Positions 1-12,600 of a stretch of 64,000 nucleotides of DNA are shown here, in pieces. A model generated the notes under the pieces. The model was not told the DNA's origin. It saw only the letters and a list, made by a program, of their open reading frames with translations, and searched no databases. Positions within the stretch are counted from its first letter, which is position 1. Each line of letters opens with the position of its first letter. This stretch comes from Acanthosepion esculentum. Lineage: Eukaryota; Mollusca; Cephalopoda; Sepiida; Sepiidae. The stretch lies in assembly GCA_964036315.1 (NCBI GenBank), contig OZ038485.1, forward strand, positions 74,286,048-74,350,047. The letters are read 5' to 3'. Position numbers and translations under genes: made by a program.

Positions 1-2400
1 AAAAATTGATGACATCTGCTCGGATCATCCTTCAGCTGGCATTCATATTTATGGCGACTTTAATAATATTCACCACAAGGAGTGGTTATTTCACTCAATC
101 ATTGAAGAAAGCAGATACTATTACGTCTTCTTTATCGGTAGTGATCTGACACAGATATTTGATAAGTCTAATCGTGTTCCTGAAACAACGGAACATCACG
201 CAAATCTCCAAGACCTCTTTCTCACATGCTGCCCTGAATAATGCTCCGCTGAAATGCAGCCTCCAATAGGATATTCTAACAACTTGCTGATCAATATTAA
301 AATTGATACCAAACAAGGCAACTTCTAATGTACGATTTTATAGGGCGATTTTTCGGTACGCCAAAGCTGAATGGGACAGCTTTATATCCTACACTGCAAA
401 AGCACCTTCTCATCTTTCTTCAATTGGGCTTCCAAAATTGCCACCCTAATTCTCTGAGTGGATCCTCAGACATGGGCAATATTACCCGAAAGAAAAAATA
501 CCACTAGAAACCAAATAGCCAGCCCTGGTTCACGCCAAAATGTGCTGCAGTCATAGCCCACCGTAATCACTGCTACCATCTCTACAACAGAGAATAGTAT
601 AGCATGACTTTTGTGGCCAAAGTCATTGCAAGAGAGTTCTAGAAAATGGAAAAAGAAACAATTCACAGTCAGTCAAAGCCAAAGTTGAAAACAAAAGACT
701 TTGTTCCTGTGAGTTCTGAAAAATCTCGAATAAAATTCTCAATAGAGGCAAAGCGTCTGTGCCAGATATCATAAATGGCCCTGAAGTTATTACATCTTCA
801 TATGACAAGGTAAGGCGCTTTGCCGCAAACTCTACGTTAGACGATAAAATTATTTTTATCTGACTCCCCCGCCCACGGAGCACAATCATCGTATCACGGC
901 GCAGGAATTTTCCAGTCAAAAGCATTAACGTTAAGAAGGCCACCCTGGTTCTTCCTAAGAATATCAGCCCAGAATTATTAATTAAAACTGATCAACCGAT
1001 ATCTGAAAGAGAGATGATTCCCATGTCTATAAGAGTCAACTGTGTGTTCTGTTTTTAAGAATGCTGTTGAGCATTCATGCCTGTTACAATATCGATCTAT
1101 TAGCCTCCTTAGTGTCATCCGTAAACTCTTTGAATCTATAATCAACAAAAAGATTGTTGAACACCTTAATAGACACAATAACCTGAGCGATAACAAGTGT
1201 GTACTAGATTCACAGCTGATATCCTGTCATTACTCACAAAATCAACGAGGTACTAGACAATAAATTCATCACACGAACCATATACGAAAGGCACTTGACA
1301 AGGTGCGGCATCAGGGAATGTTATATAAAATCTCCAGCTATGGAATAACAGGGAGGGGTCACTCAATTGTTAAGTGCTTCCTAACAGGTACGTCGTTGTA
1401 AACGATCGATCATCGGAAGATCAATGGTTTTCTTCATGGTTTTCTCCTCGTTTCTACGCTCTTTTTACTGTATATTAAGGATTTGCCTAAGAACATATTC
1501 CAATCTTTAGTGAGTATCTATGCGGATGATACACACTTTACAGGTGCACTTCCAAAAATCTGGAAGACCAGAACCTATCAGCTCATCTCCTTTCTGACTT
1601 AACACAGGTGGCTCAATGGGATAGGGACGGCTTGTTAAATTCAATACAGACAAAACAAGCTAGTAACATTACATCACCACCAAGTATACCCTGTACTCTA
1701 GCCTACCATGATGGATGAGTCTAATCTCAATGAGGCTCCTTATCTTGAACGTCTACTGAGACTCAACCTCTACCCAGATCTTAAGTGAAACTCATATATC
1801 CAATCTATTGTTAAAGATACTGGAAAATGACCAGTTCATTGTACCGCTCTGATAAGTATCTGACTCCCCCGGCTATACTTTATATTTACAAGAACCAAAT
1901 CAGACTGAAAATGGAGTATTGCTGTCATATATGGTCTACAGCTGCCCAGTCCTCACTTGCCTGTCGTGATAAAGTTCAAAATCGTCTACGCAGACTTGTG
2001 GGTAATTAATTATTTTCCACCATTCTCACAGACGAAAAGTCACGAGCCTCTTTGCTTCTCTATCGATATTCCCATGGTATGAGTTCTGATGATCTACATT
2101 ACATCTCTTAGTCCCACCAGCCCTGACCTTTAAAGCTAGGACCCGCCATTCCCTGTGTTTTCCATTAGTAAGACCTAAGTTCCACTTGGACAGATTCTTC
2201 CTGGGAACTGCTACTTTGTGGGACAGACTCACAGCAGAATCTTTTACTAATCACTACATTCTTCGCCTTTCCAAGTTTAGAGTTATCCTTATTTTTCCTG
2301 CATAATTTCATGAACTTCACTTGCCTTTCTTTACGCCTGTACAACCCAACACAATAGCCCTCTACATTGAATGGCTCTTGGGCCTTGTATTAGGTAAACA
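1..2400 (+). mobile_element. Decayed Jockey-like LINE, copy 1 (EN end, RT, 3' end)
   Basis: Translation in shifting frames gives the end of an apurinic-type endonuclease (GDFNNIHHKEW near 52-84; HHANLQDLFLTCCPE near 195-240), then a non-LTR reverse transcriptase (ISLLSVIRKLFESIINKKIV near 1098-1160; the catalytic YADD codons at 1519-1530), then the family's C-terminal region (MEYCCHIWS near 1910-1936). Many frameshifts and stops make it a dead pseudo-element. The 5' end lies left of the window and the AT-rich junction near 2400 is the 3' end. Shares its 3' portion with five other copies here. Confidence 0.8.
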
Positions 2401-2675
2401 TTAGTATAAAAATATATTATAATTACATCTTGATAATTATCTTTTATTATGTGTGTTCTTTTCTAATTAACACACATTATTTACTTGATGTCTATACAAA
2501 GATTGTAAAACCAGTCGTAGTATTAATTATCTACTTATCTTTCAAAGTCTATTATATTCGAGACATATATAGTCAATATATATCCTTTTTCCGAGAGATG
2601 TATTACAATATGATCAAAATGCGAAAAATAAAAATCTAAGAAAATTTTGTAAGTTGAGGTCGTTAAAATAGTTAT

Positions 2676-2741
2676 GAACAAAATTGATTGGCAAAAGATT
2701 ATACGTGTTAACATGTGATCTTTTACCAATTAATTTTGTTC
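2676..2741. repeat. 24-bp hairpin
   Basis: Arm 2676-2699 (gaacaaaattgattgg...) pairs with 2718-2741; 22 of 24 positions match around an 18-nt loop. Possibly a relic of a foldback element just outside the LINE 3' end. Confidence 0.6.
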
Positions 2742-2891
2742 AGAAATGAAAAAAAATCATAAAAATAATGTATTACTGTGTGGTTGATGGAGATCAGCAT
2801 ATTTAGATATTTTTAGATAGTGTAACGTCAACTTAAATTGATTTAATAACAAAATTGAACTGATTTTGCTTTTATTTCTTCAAAATTTTAG

Positions 2892-2985
2892 GATCAATGG
2901 TAAAAATAGTTGGCCGTATTTTCACATCACGCTTCGGAAGCAATTTAGGCCCGGCTTCGAACGGAAGATCAGAATCAATTCTGAG
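2892..2985 (+). CDS. PKHD1L1: PKHD1L1-like exon 1 of window (IPT/TIG)
   Basis: Acceptor ttttag before 2892, donor gtcagt after 2985; enters in phase 1 and leaves in phase 2. Encodes GRIFTSRFGSNLGPASNGR and flanking residues, the GRIFT-x-x-FGSN segment typical of an early fibrocystin-L IPT repeat. The preceding exon is not in the window. Confidence 0.85.
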
Positions 2986-4856
2986 GTCAGTAATAAGAAA
3001 TGTGCTTTGTGCATGAGGGTTCTTAGACAATATATTACGATTGTTTCTCAAGTGATTTTTTAATCATTTCACTTCAAGCAAGGCAATAAAGCCACTAAGC
3101 CACAAGGAGTTACTAAGTGTGAGATAACATGAGAAAAATTAAACATTATTAAGGAGAGAGAATAATAAAAGAACAGGAATTAAGATGACTGAAGATAACG
3201 ATTGACAGTGTATTTAAATCTTTGAAGATCGAAATTGACAGGAAAGTAAGAAGCCAGAAGTGTGTGCCACAGTCGGGAAGTGGGATAGAAGAAACTGATA
3301 GCGTAGAACTTACGGTTACATCTAGCCATTTCAATTATAAAATCATGAAACCTTGCCGCCAATCTAGTACTTGTGCTTAAATTCATAAAGTCTAGGTACT
3401 AAATAGGAGAGCACATCCGAACAATTACCATGAAAGTATTTAAAAAAAACAAGGCACTGGGAAGCTCTGTTACAGGGATGAGAAAATGATTGAAGCCGAA
3501 ATGCTAGATCAGAACAAATAAAATTTTATTTTATCAAGAATCTCTAAATATATAGCAGAAGCACCCGCCCAGATGTAACAGTAATATTCAATGCATGGAC
3601 GAATAGTAAACTTTTAAATGTGTAAGATAGATTCTGGCGAGAAAAAATGTCTAGCACAACACAATGAACCAACTTTCCTAGCAGCAAACCTAGCAATTGA
3701 TTCAATGTAATCTTTCCTCTTCATGTCAACGGAAAATGCTCGAAATAGTGGAATTCTACTGATATAATATTTTTCAAAAAGCAATTCCTAACACGGATAA
3801 TACCAGACGCACTGTCAGCTTATGAATCTCGTAACACATCTGTTAAATCTTCTGCTTCTGTTCCGACTATTTTTGGAGTCATTCTTTAGTTTAAAATTCC
3901 TTTTTTATAACTATAACATAATGGCTATGCATTCAAATTGTAATCAATTTTATATTAAATTTCTGATTTTTTCTCAATCGACTGCTTATTCAACAACCCA
4001 ACAGTGATTCGATTCCAATTATTCAACTTTCCTATACATCAATGTGTATTATTAATTTCTTGCAGAATCTACGGCGGTGGAAATATTTGTGAATTAAAAG
4101 ACCTTGAAAATGATAAATTGTAAGTTATTTTACCATCTTGTATGTATATATTTATTTAAACGTATGAATACTATAAAGGGATGCTGAAAAATGCTTGGCT
4201 CAACCCACTTCCCAAAATCTAACCAAATAACTAAAACATCATATATATTTTGGAATTGCTTCTTTCTCGGTCCAAAAGGATTTCAGTACTCCCTAGTCCA
4301 TCCTTCATTGGTTCTATCCCGTTGAAAATGATTACTAATTTCTTTTCTGTTTTTTTATAAAATTAAATGATATGGAAGAATATATTAGCTCCATTTATTA
4401 TATCCATTTAATTACTTAGTTATACAATAATATAAATTTTCATCACACCAGCTTTATTACGATAATATTACCGACATATTTAACAAATATTTAGAGAAGT
4501 TAAATATATATCTAACAAACTATAATAGAGTTAGAACCTTTCACTAGAGTTATAATTTATTTAGAAAAAGAAATTTACACACATACTTATCAAAAACGAA
4601 AACATTTGACTATATATCTCGTAATTCAAATAAAACATCGCATTAATATCAAACTTCTGATTATATATACACATATAAAATATATCTACTGAATATAAGC
4701 GAGCAATTTCAAATAAGTTTACTTTAAACATTAACATCTTTTAAGGAAACTTAATGTCTTTTAAGAAAAATATGATTTCTGAAAATTAAGGTTTAGCATA
4801 GATTCACGAGTCGATATAATCTCTGCGAACCTCAGGGCAATTTAATTTTGTTTATT

Positions 4857-4937
<81 letters not shown>

Positions 4938-7591
4938 TAACTTAAAAAGGCAACATAAATATTGTTTAAAGTTAATAACATAATTCGCAATTATTATTTC
5001 TTTTATTTCATTTATAATGTATATTTTATTATATATAATTTTGATTATTATATTTAATTGTATTTATATATATATATGTGTTGATTATTAAAACTTTAAA
5101 TGAACGACGACCGTATACCAAAAGACATCATGTACAGTGAGCTGACCACGTGACACCTTCGGTAGGCCGCCCTACACTACGTTTCAGCGATGTTTGCAAG
5201 AAGAGTCTGAAACGCACTGGAATCGACTCTGGTAGCTAGGAACAGCTAGCAGACGATCGCAGCGGCTGATACCATTTTGTTGGCGTCTCGAAGGCCGGAA
5301 AAAGGCGAAAACAACTGTTGGAGATTAGAATACAACGAAGGATGCAGATAAGGCAATGTCAAATATTAATTCCATATTTCAGCTTTCACATTTCTGTGAC
5401 GCCCTACACATGTGACAGCCGCTGATCCAGGGTGTTGTCCTGGTAGTGGCGCCACTTGAGACGCTAACTCCGAGTGGGTGGTGTGATTTTGCAATCACGA
5501 CACTGTATGTGAATCAGTCTAACCCTGGGATACCCGCTGAAGTCCTGGTCGCGACGACAGATGTGACACTCTGGTTACCACGGCATCGGATGTGAGGTTC
5601 TAACTTTGTCTTGGTCGCGGATGATGTCTGGTGAGATACAGCATTAGCCTTGTCGTTTCCCAGCTCGCCTCCAACGTCTGGTTACCGAAGCAACTACTTT
5701 GATCTCGGTCCAACCTACCCACGTTGTGATTTGATCTTAGGTTGACGAGATCAATCAGGCGTCGGGCCGTAGTGCGAGCCGAATTCGGGTCAAGGGTGAT
5801 GCTGCACAAATGAATATAGAACAAAAAATAAAGGAACAATTCAAGGAGTTCAAATGTTACTAAGGAATAACAATTTACTTTCTATCTGTTTGTTAGATAC
5901 AGGAGGGCGTCTCTCTCTCTCTCAGCCCACGTCTATCGATTGTGACACTTCTGCGTTTCTTAGCGAGTTTTAGTATCTTCAGTTGTGTTTCAGTAAACGG
6001 CTTTTGGTAGCTTCAATCAATGTTTGTTAAAACTGGCCTTGGTATCTTCAATCGACGTTTGTTAAAACTGGCCTTGGTATCTTCAATCGATGTTTGTTAA
6101 AACTGGCCTTGGTGGAAAAATCGGACTTCACTGAACTGTTCTTGGCTCGAAGTCTAAGTCGAAAGGCGTGGAATTCGTGCGGTCACCTGCTGCGAGGCTT
6201 ATTCTCAAACTCTCACACAGCAACTCAAAAAGTGGCTGGAACTCTCTGGAACTGGTACTGGACTGAATGAACGCCCGGAGACGTTCGTTTATATGGACAT
6301 CGACCAAAACCCGGTGTGGGGCCAGACGCGGTCTGGGTCCCTCGATAATTTCAAATCCCCAATAAGGATTTTCTTTGTTTTCTGACAGGAAAATTTATCA
6401 CTTTCCATTTTTTGGGAAATCTATCGTGCTTTGTTCAGAGGGGTTCTCCCCCTTTCGTGAGGAGAGGTCGGAGGAGAATTACCCTCCTAGGACTCTTCCT
6501 CTTCATACCGGTACCTCATACCAAACTCTTCCAGGGGCGTCAACAACAATTCCCTTCTTTCTCATATCCTCACTTTCTAAGACTCTTCCTTTCTCACATT
6601 GGTACCTCACACTAACCTCCTCGTGGGCGTCAACAAGATTCTCCTTCTTTACTATATTTCTCACCTCTGCCTACCACTTCATGCTACCATGATGTGGGTG
6701 TGGCTAGGCTGGTGTTGGCTTACATTGACACTCCAAGGGAAAAGAAAAAAAAGAAAAAGAATTATCCTTTTTCCATGTCATCCCAAAAATCTTTATGAAT
6801 GCCACATAGCCATAATTAAAAAAAATTCCTTTTGGTTATTAACAGAATTCTTCTAGACCTCACAGAGTGTGCCCGCAGAATTATTTTTATCTTATATACA
6901 CAGTTTTTGTCCATATCAATGTTTTTGTTTCGCTTAATTCGAATAATTCCGTCTTCCTTGTTAAACGAATTTCGTTGGCCCCCTTTTCTCCATACGCGGC
7001 TGACCGACATTCGGAACTTCGAGTGCAAGGTATACGTGTGGTCAAAACCGTTGTTCTTATCAGGATATTAATTAATGTTAACAGAACTGAGATCCGCTTT
7101 TCCACGACTTTCTGTTTTCTGGCGAGAAAGGAAGAACAATCATATTCCGCCCCGCAAATGAAAACAAAATAAAAAAAATCTTTTACCCATTCTTTGTTTG
7201 TAAAAAGAAACAAATAATGTCGCTCAGTAGATCTTTCAATCTACCTATTGCTTTAGTAATTCCCGTTATTAATTTCTGTGATTAATTAATTAATCAATTA
7301 ACCACTGTAGCAAAATAGTGTCACATTTCATTTTTTTTTCTTTACATAACTAGTAATTGAACGAATCGTCAAACAATATGGTAGCAGAAACCGATACAGA
7401 CGAATTTGTTCGAATTATACCGAAGTCTGTTCTTTATTCATTATTCAAAAACTATTAAAATATTTAACATTTTTACAAAAATTATCTAAATTATCAACGA
7501 CATTGATTATTTGAAGTTTTAAAATATGACGTTTACACTTTTAATGATATACACACACACATCTATATATATATATATATATATTTGTTTT

Positions 7592-7639
<48 letters not shown>

Positions 7640-7643
7640 TTGT

Positions 7644-7680
<37 letters not shown>

Positions 7681-9577
7681 TTTTAAAATCTTTTGATAGC
7701 TATGGTATAGGTATGACCAGCTACAATTGGGGATACATGAACTGTAAACTTCAAGGAAGATTTATAGGTAAGTAGTTCAGATTCCTTGTCGAATCTTTTA
7801 ATAAATATTTAACTGACATATATATGTTATTCATAATAGAATTGTTTTCCTTTTTTATCGGAATCAAAAAGAAAAGAATCATTTTCTATTCTGAACTCTA
7901 TGAAGCGACGTCATAGGTTTTCCATTTAACTTGCAGTTTGTAACATAAGCAGACATTAATTAACAGACGCGCTTATTATTCTTATATTTCCATTTTAATG
8001 AAAAAGAAAAAATATTCATATTGTTTCTTGAATCAACAAAACTTTGTTTAGCTTAAAACTTAATTAAAATGTGTAATCGAAAACTAATCAAATATATTAA
8101 TATAATTATATTTAAATGATATAAAACCTTTTAGTATTATTGTGAATTACAAAATTAATTCTGTAAATTATTTTTTTTAATTTATAGGAAGTTTTAATGT
8201 AAGTTTCCTAATTAGTGGACGTTTCGGGAGGTAAGTATTTACGTCATTTACTACTTAACAAAGAATTACCAAAGAAACGGTTTTGATGGAACTGAATAAC
8301 ACTGAAATATTTTTGTTGCGTATTTGTATTAGTAGAAAATTTTGTCAATGCTATCATAGCGAGTGTTGAATCTGCTAGAGGACAGTTAATTTTTATAGGA
8401 ATGACCAAGAAGTTGCAACTAATAAACCTGGGATAAGCCTGGTAGCATTAGACAGAAGAAAACTAAAACATAATGTTGTGGTCACCAGCTTGTAAGTGAG
8501 AAAGACTAAATAAACTTGCTATAAATGACGGGAAATGGTCCATGTTAGTTTGCAATCTGATATATACAGACATATATATATATATCGCGCATCCCGTGAT
8601 TCCTCAGGGTCGCAGAGGCAGTAGAAGTGGTGATTCTTGGGCAAGATAGCCTGACGGAGGCAGGCTTTTGAATTCAGGTTTACTACCCAAGACAAAATGA
8701 ACCCAGTCTACCCTGCAATTTGCCCATACATGGGGGAGAAGAAGAGGGGTTATACCTTTCTCAAGGGTATTACCACGCAAGCGAATGTATGGATCCAACT
8801 GGAATTCGAACTCGGCTCTCCGGTTCCTCAATCCGAGCCGCTATCCATTATTCCACCGTTCCTCCACATTTAAAACATTTACATATCTAAGTATACCATA
8901 TGCAGAAATAAGCGTCACCTCATGGGACAGAAAATTGACTTTCGTGTAGAAATTCTTGTTTCGGATAATTATCTGTTCATTTTGTCACAAGTTGAATAGA
9001 TTTAAAAATAATATGATGACTCGTTCCTTCACTATTTAATATAAAGGAAGAGCTTCTAATTCACTACGCTTAGTAGATGTTTTCCTTATTTAGTATTTTT
9101 ATTTATTTTAATTTCTCTTGCTTTTGTTACACTTGACACGGTGTTGATCTCTCAAGGCTTGTCCTCTTCGCAAAATACCAATTGCTTCCTTCCAGCAGAT
9201 TTATTCAACTCTATTTCAGTCTTAACAAAAGGTTCTGCGATGTGTGGTTATTCTGTTGCATCAACACTTAACATTTTCCCATGGAAATTATTGTCAATTT
9301 ATTCATTGTTCTTCAATAATTTTTGTATTGCAACAAATTACGATTATTTCGCTACTTCCGTAAATGTAAAAACAGTCTTAGTTGTCAGTAATATAAGTGA
9401 CAGATGGATCTAAAAAGGTACTCTTGATTATTTATGGCTAATTTGTTTCAATAATGCTCTGAATATTGTTTGTCACGTGTCAATAATTTTAAGTAAAATG
9501 ATGTACTAAAATAATTAACCAAGTAATCATATTAAATATTCTGAATATCGGTGCCATTTTATATTATCTAATTCACG

Positions 9578-9669
<92 letters not shown>

Positions 9670-12600
9670 CGTGAATTTAAGTAAATAAAAATGGACAGAG
9701 AGGAATATTGTCCATGAATGTACTTTTAAGTTTTACTTTAGTAAAATATTAAATAATAGAGAGATCGATATGCACGTAGCGTAACGGATACTGCGGCAAA
9801 TTTGGGGCCGGGTCGTTGCGTTCAATTTCGCATAAATATTCCTTGGAAATGTCTGAATACATTTCGTAATTACCCCCATCATCTGTGCGCTAAATGTCAG
9901 TGCAAACTGGGATCCGTAACCTTGGTTGGCAATCATTCTAGGAGAAAGATATTTCTGACTTCAAAACGCCTTAGACAAAGGGTTAGCATCTTTACCTCAT
10001 AAAAGACTATTTGATATGGAAACCACAGCAGCCACACTGACATGTTGAAACTGAAGCTCGATACTACACAGTGCATTCCACTGATACTAAACAGGGCCTT
10101 CCACTGATACTAAACAGGGCCTTCCACTGATCGTAAACAGGGTCTTCTACAGATACAAAACAGGTCTTTCAGAGGTATTAAACAGGGTCTTCTACTGATA
10201 ATAAACAGGGCCTTCCACTGATACTAAACAAACCATCCATTGATACTAAACAGGGTCTTCGGATACTAAACAGGACATTCCACAAATACAAAATTGAACC
10301 TTCCACTGATATTAAACAGGGTCTTCTACTGATACTAAACAGGGTCTTCCACTGATAATAATCAGGGTCTTCTACTGTCACTACTTTTCCAAATTATTTA
10401 CAAAGCTGATAAGTAAATACAAGTAACTATTTTTATTTATTGATTTTTCAGGTCCTTGCCTAAAGCGGATTTGTTGAAGGTCAGTTCTGGTGGAAAAATA
10501 TATTTATTCCAGACTTATGCAGGTAAGAATGCTAAGAACATACACTGCAAATAAAATGTTTTACTTCTTGCAGAACTGCTAAGTTATGTGGATAGAGAAA
10601 GATATAAATATGAAATAAAAGGTCTGTGTGACTCTTCATATAAATAGTGTGTGTCATACGCGTGTGTTCTTCTTCATTCGTATATGCAAACATATCTGGG
10701 ACAGACATACTTACCTGAAATTAACACATTTCCTCAAGGTGAGAAGGTATGATGGACCAACACAATTCACCAATCACCATTCAAGCTCAATTTAAAACTA
10801 GAAGAATATGTTTGGCCCTAATTCTATGAAATATGCAATGAATATGCGAGAATGTAGAAATGGAAATACGCGAAATATTAGGTTAATTCAAACGTTTCAA
10901 GTAATTTTTATAAAACCCTTTACTTATGTCAATGCTTATCTTCATTATTTACCGAAACATTTCCTATGGTTTTACACTATCCTTCATGTCAATTGTACAT
11001 TTCAACATAAAAGAACGATTCCGGCTTTTCCTTAAATGAATTCTTCGATTAATTTTCAATATCTTGTACTTGTTGAAATGTCGACCAAATGAGGAAAGTT
11101 ACATGGAATGAAACGAGTGACATTTCGCATATGTGGCCTGGTGAATATGTTGAATGTGGAAGAACTTGCCATCGCAGTTACACTATCGTTTGCTGTGCCA
11201 TTTTGGACATGTGGACAGGCATTGTCATTCAATAAAATCTTCTGACTCATAAAAATGTTTTTTCTTTCATAGTGAGTTACTCAAAACAGTGAATTGCTCA
11301 CGATAGCATTGCCCAGTAACAATTCGTTTAGGAACTGACAATTCGTAATAAATAAAGAATCTCAAATACAGAGAACTTTTTTTTAAACCAGATTCCATTT
11401 ACATTTCTGTATCGCTAGAGTTTATTAATTTGGGATTCTCGCAACAAATTCATTTTTTATCGTCGCTGACTAAACTTGTTCAAAAATTACTTTTTTTCTC
11501 TCGTCTTCAGTGAGCAAATTTGCTCAAAAATTACCTTTTCTCTGTCAAGCAAAAGAAAAAAGTTTTTAAATACTAGCCAATATTCGTTTCCATAAGTTCA
11601 AGTGGAACATATCTCCCGTGCTTCTTTTAACTAAGTCTTGTAAATTGGCCGATTGCACAAGCAATAATAAAGTGAGTAGGCTTCAAGAACACCAATATTT
11701 CACTAACATTGTGAAAAAGATTGTTATGTGAACTTTTACATAAGCCTAGTAAGTTAATATATTCACATTATACCCATTCTCATTATTTATCTTATAAGGC
11801 TAACACTCAAGCTTCTCTGGCCGAAAAGATATTTTGAAACGAAAAAGTGAGTTTAGTCCCATAGACTTTAGAAAAATATGATCGATATCTCAGAATCTTC
11901 TGATCGATTTCAATCGTTAATGCAGCATAATCATCTGTATAAACATGTCCCTATTGAATGTATGTGATTTATTTATTGTCGCCATGTCTGCATCGATTTT
12001 AGTGAAATTCTAGGAAATGATAGTGGGAAGACAGATGTTAGAACTCATTGTTTCCATATATTTTTGGCCTCGTGTCTTCATATTTTTGGTTTCAGCTTAA
12101 TGCACCGACTTAAACATTTTTTTAGATCATTTGCTCTATGATGGTGATAGCGTATCTAAAAACTGGCTACAACATAAATTATTTTTTCTTGGGAGGGAAT
12201 GAGAGAAGAGATAATATTACATCTCTCATCCCAAATATTAAAAATGGCGCATACATTGAAAAACTACTACGCGAAATTTAACAGGTACACCCATTTATTA
12301 TATAAACATAAAACAATATAGCAAAATGTAATATTTACAAAAAGCTTGCACACAAATCTCCTTTTCCGCGTCTTATCGCGAACAAGGCATAACAAAATTA
12401 TAGAAATTATTGGCTCTAAAAAAGAGATACGAGACAATTTTTCAGTTCATGAAAGAAAAAATCTTGAGAAGGTGATACAAGTAATGTTGAAAAAAGGAAG
12501 AAATTATTCTTAGAAAAGGGTGCATACACCTGATGACAAATGAAAAGAAACTGCTTATTCCACGTGAGTCTCTGGGAAGTTTTACGATATTGCGAAATGT

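Noticed and set aside
8790..8866. Genuine tRNA gene on the minus strand
   Set aside because: Good B box but imperfect arms, followed by a SINE body; a related copy exists at 27.8-28.1 kb.
9141..9413. 90-codon open frame as a small gene
   Set aside because: No homologous motif, no splice or promoter context, composition like the surrounding intron.
10074..10378. CRISPR-like repeat array
   Set aside because: The 23-bp units are back to back with no unique spacers, and the genome is clearly eukaryotic. It is a minisatellite.
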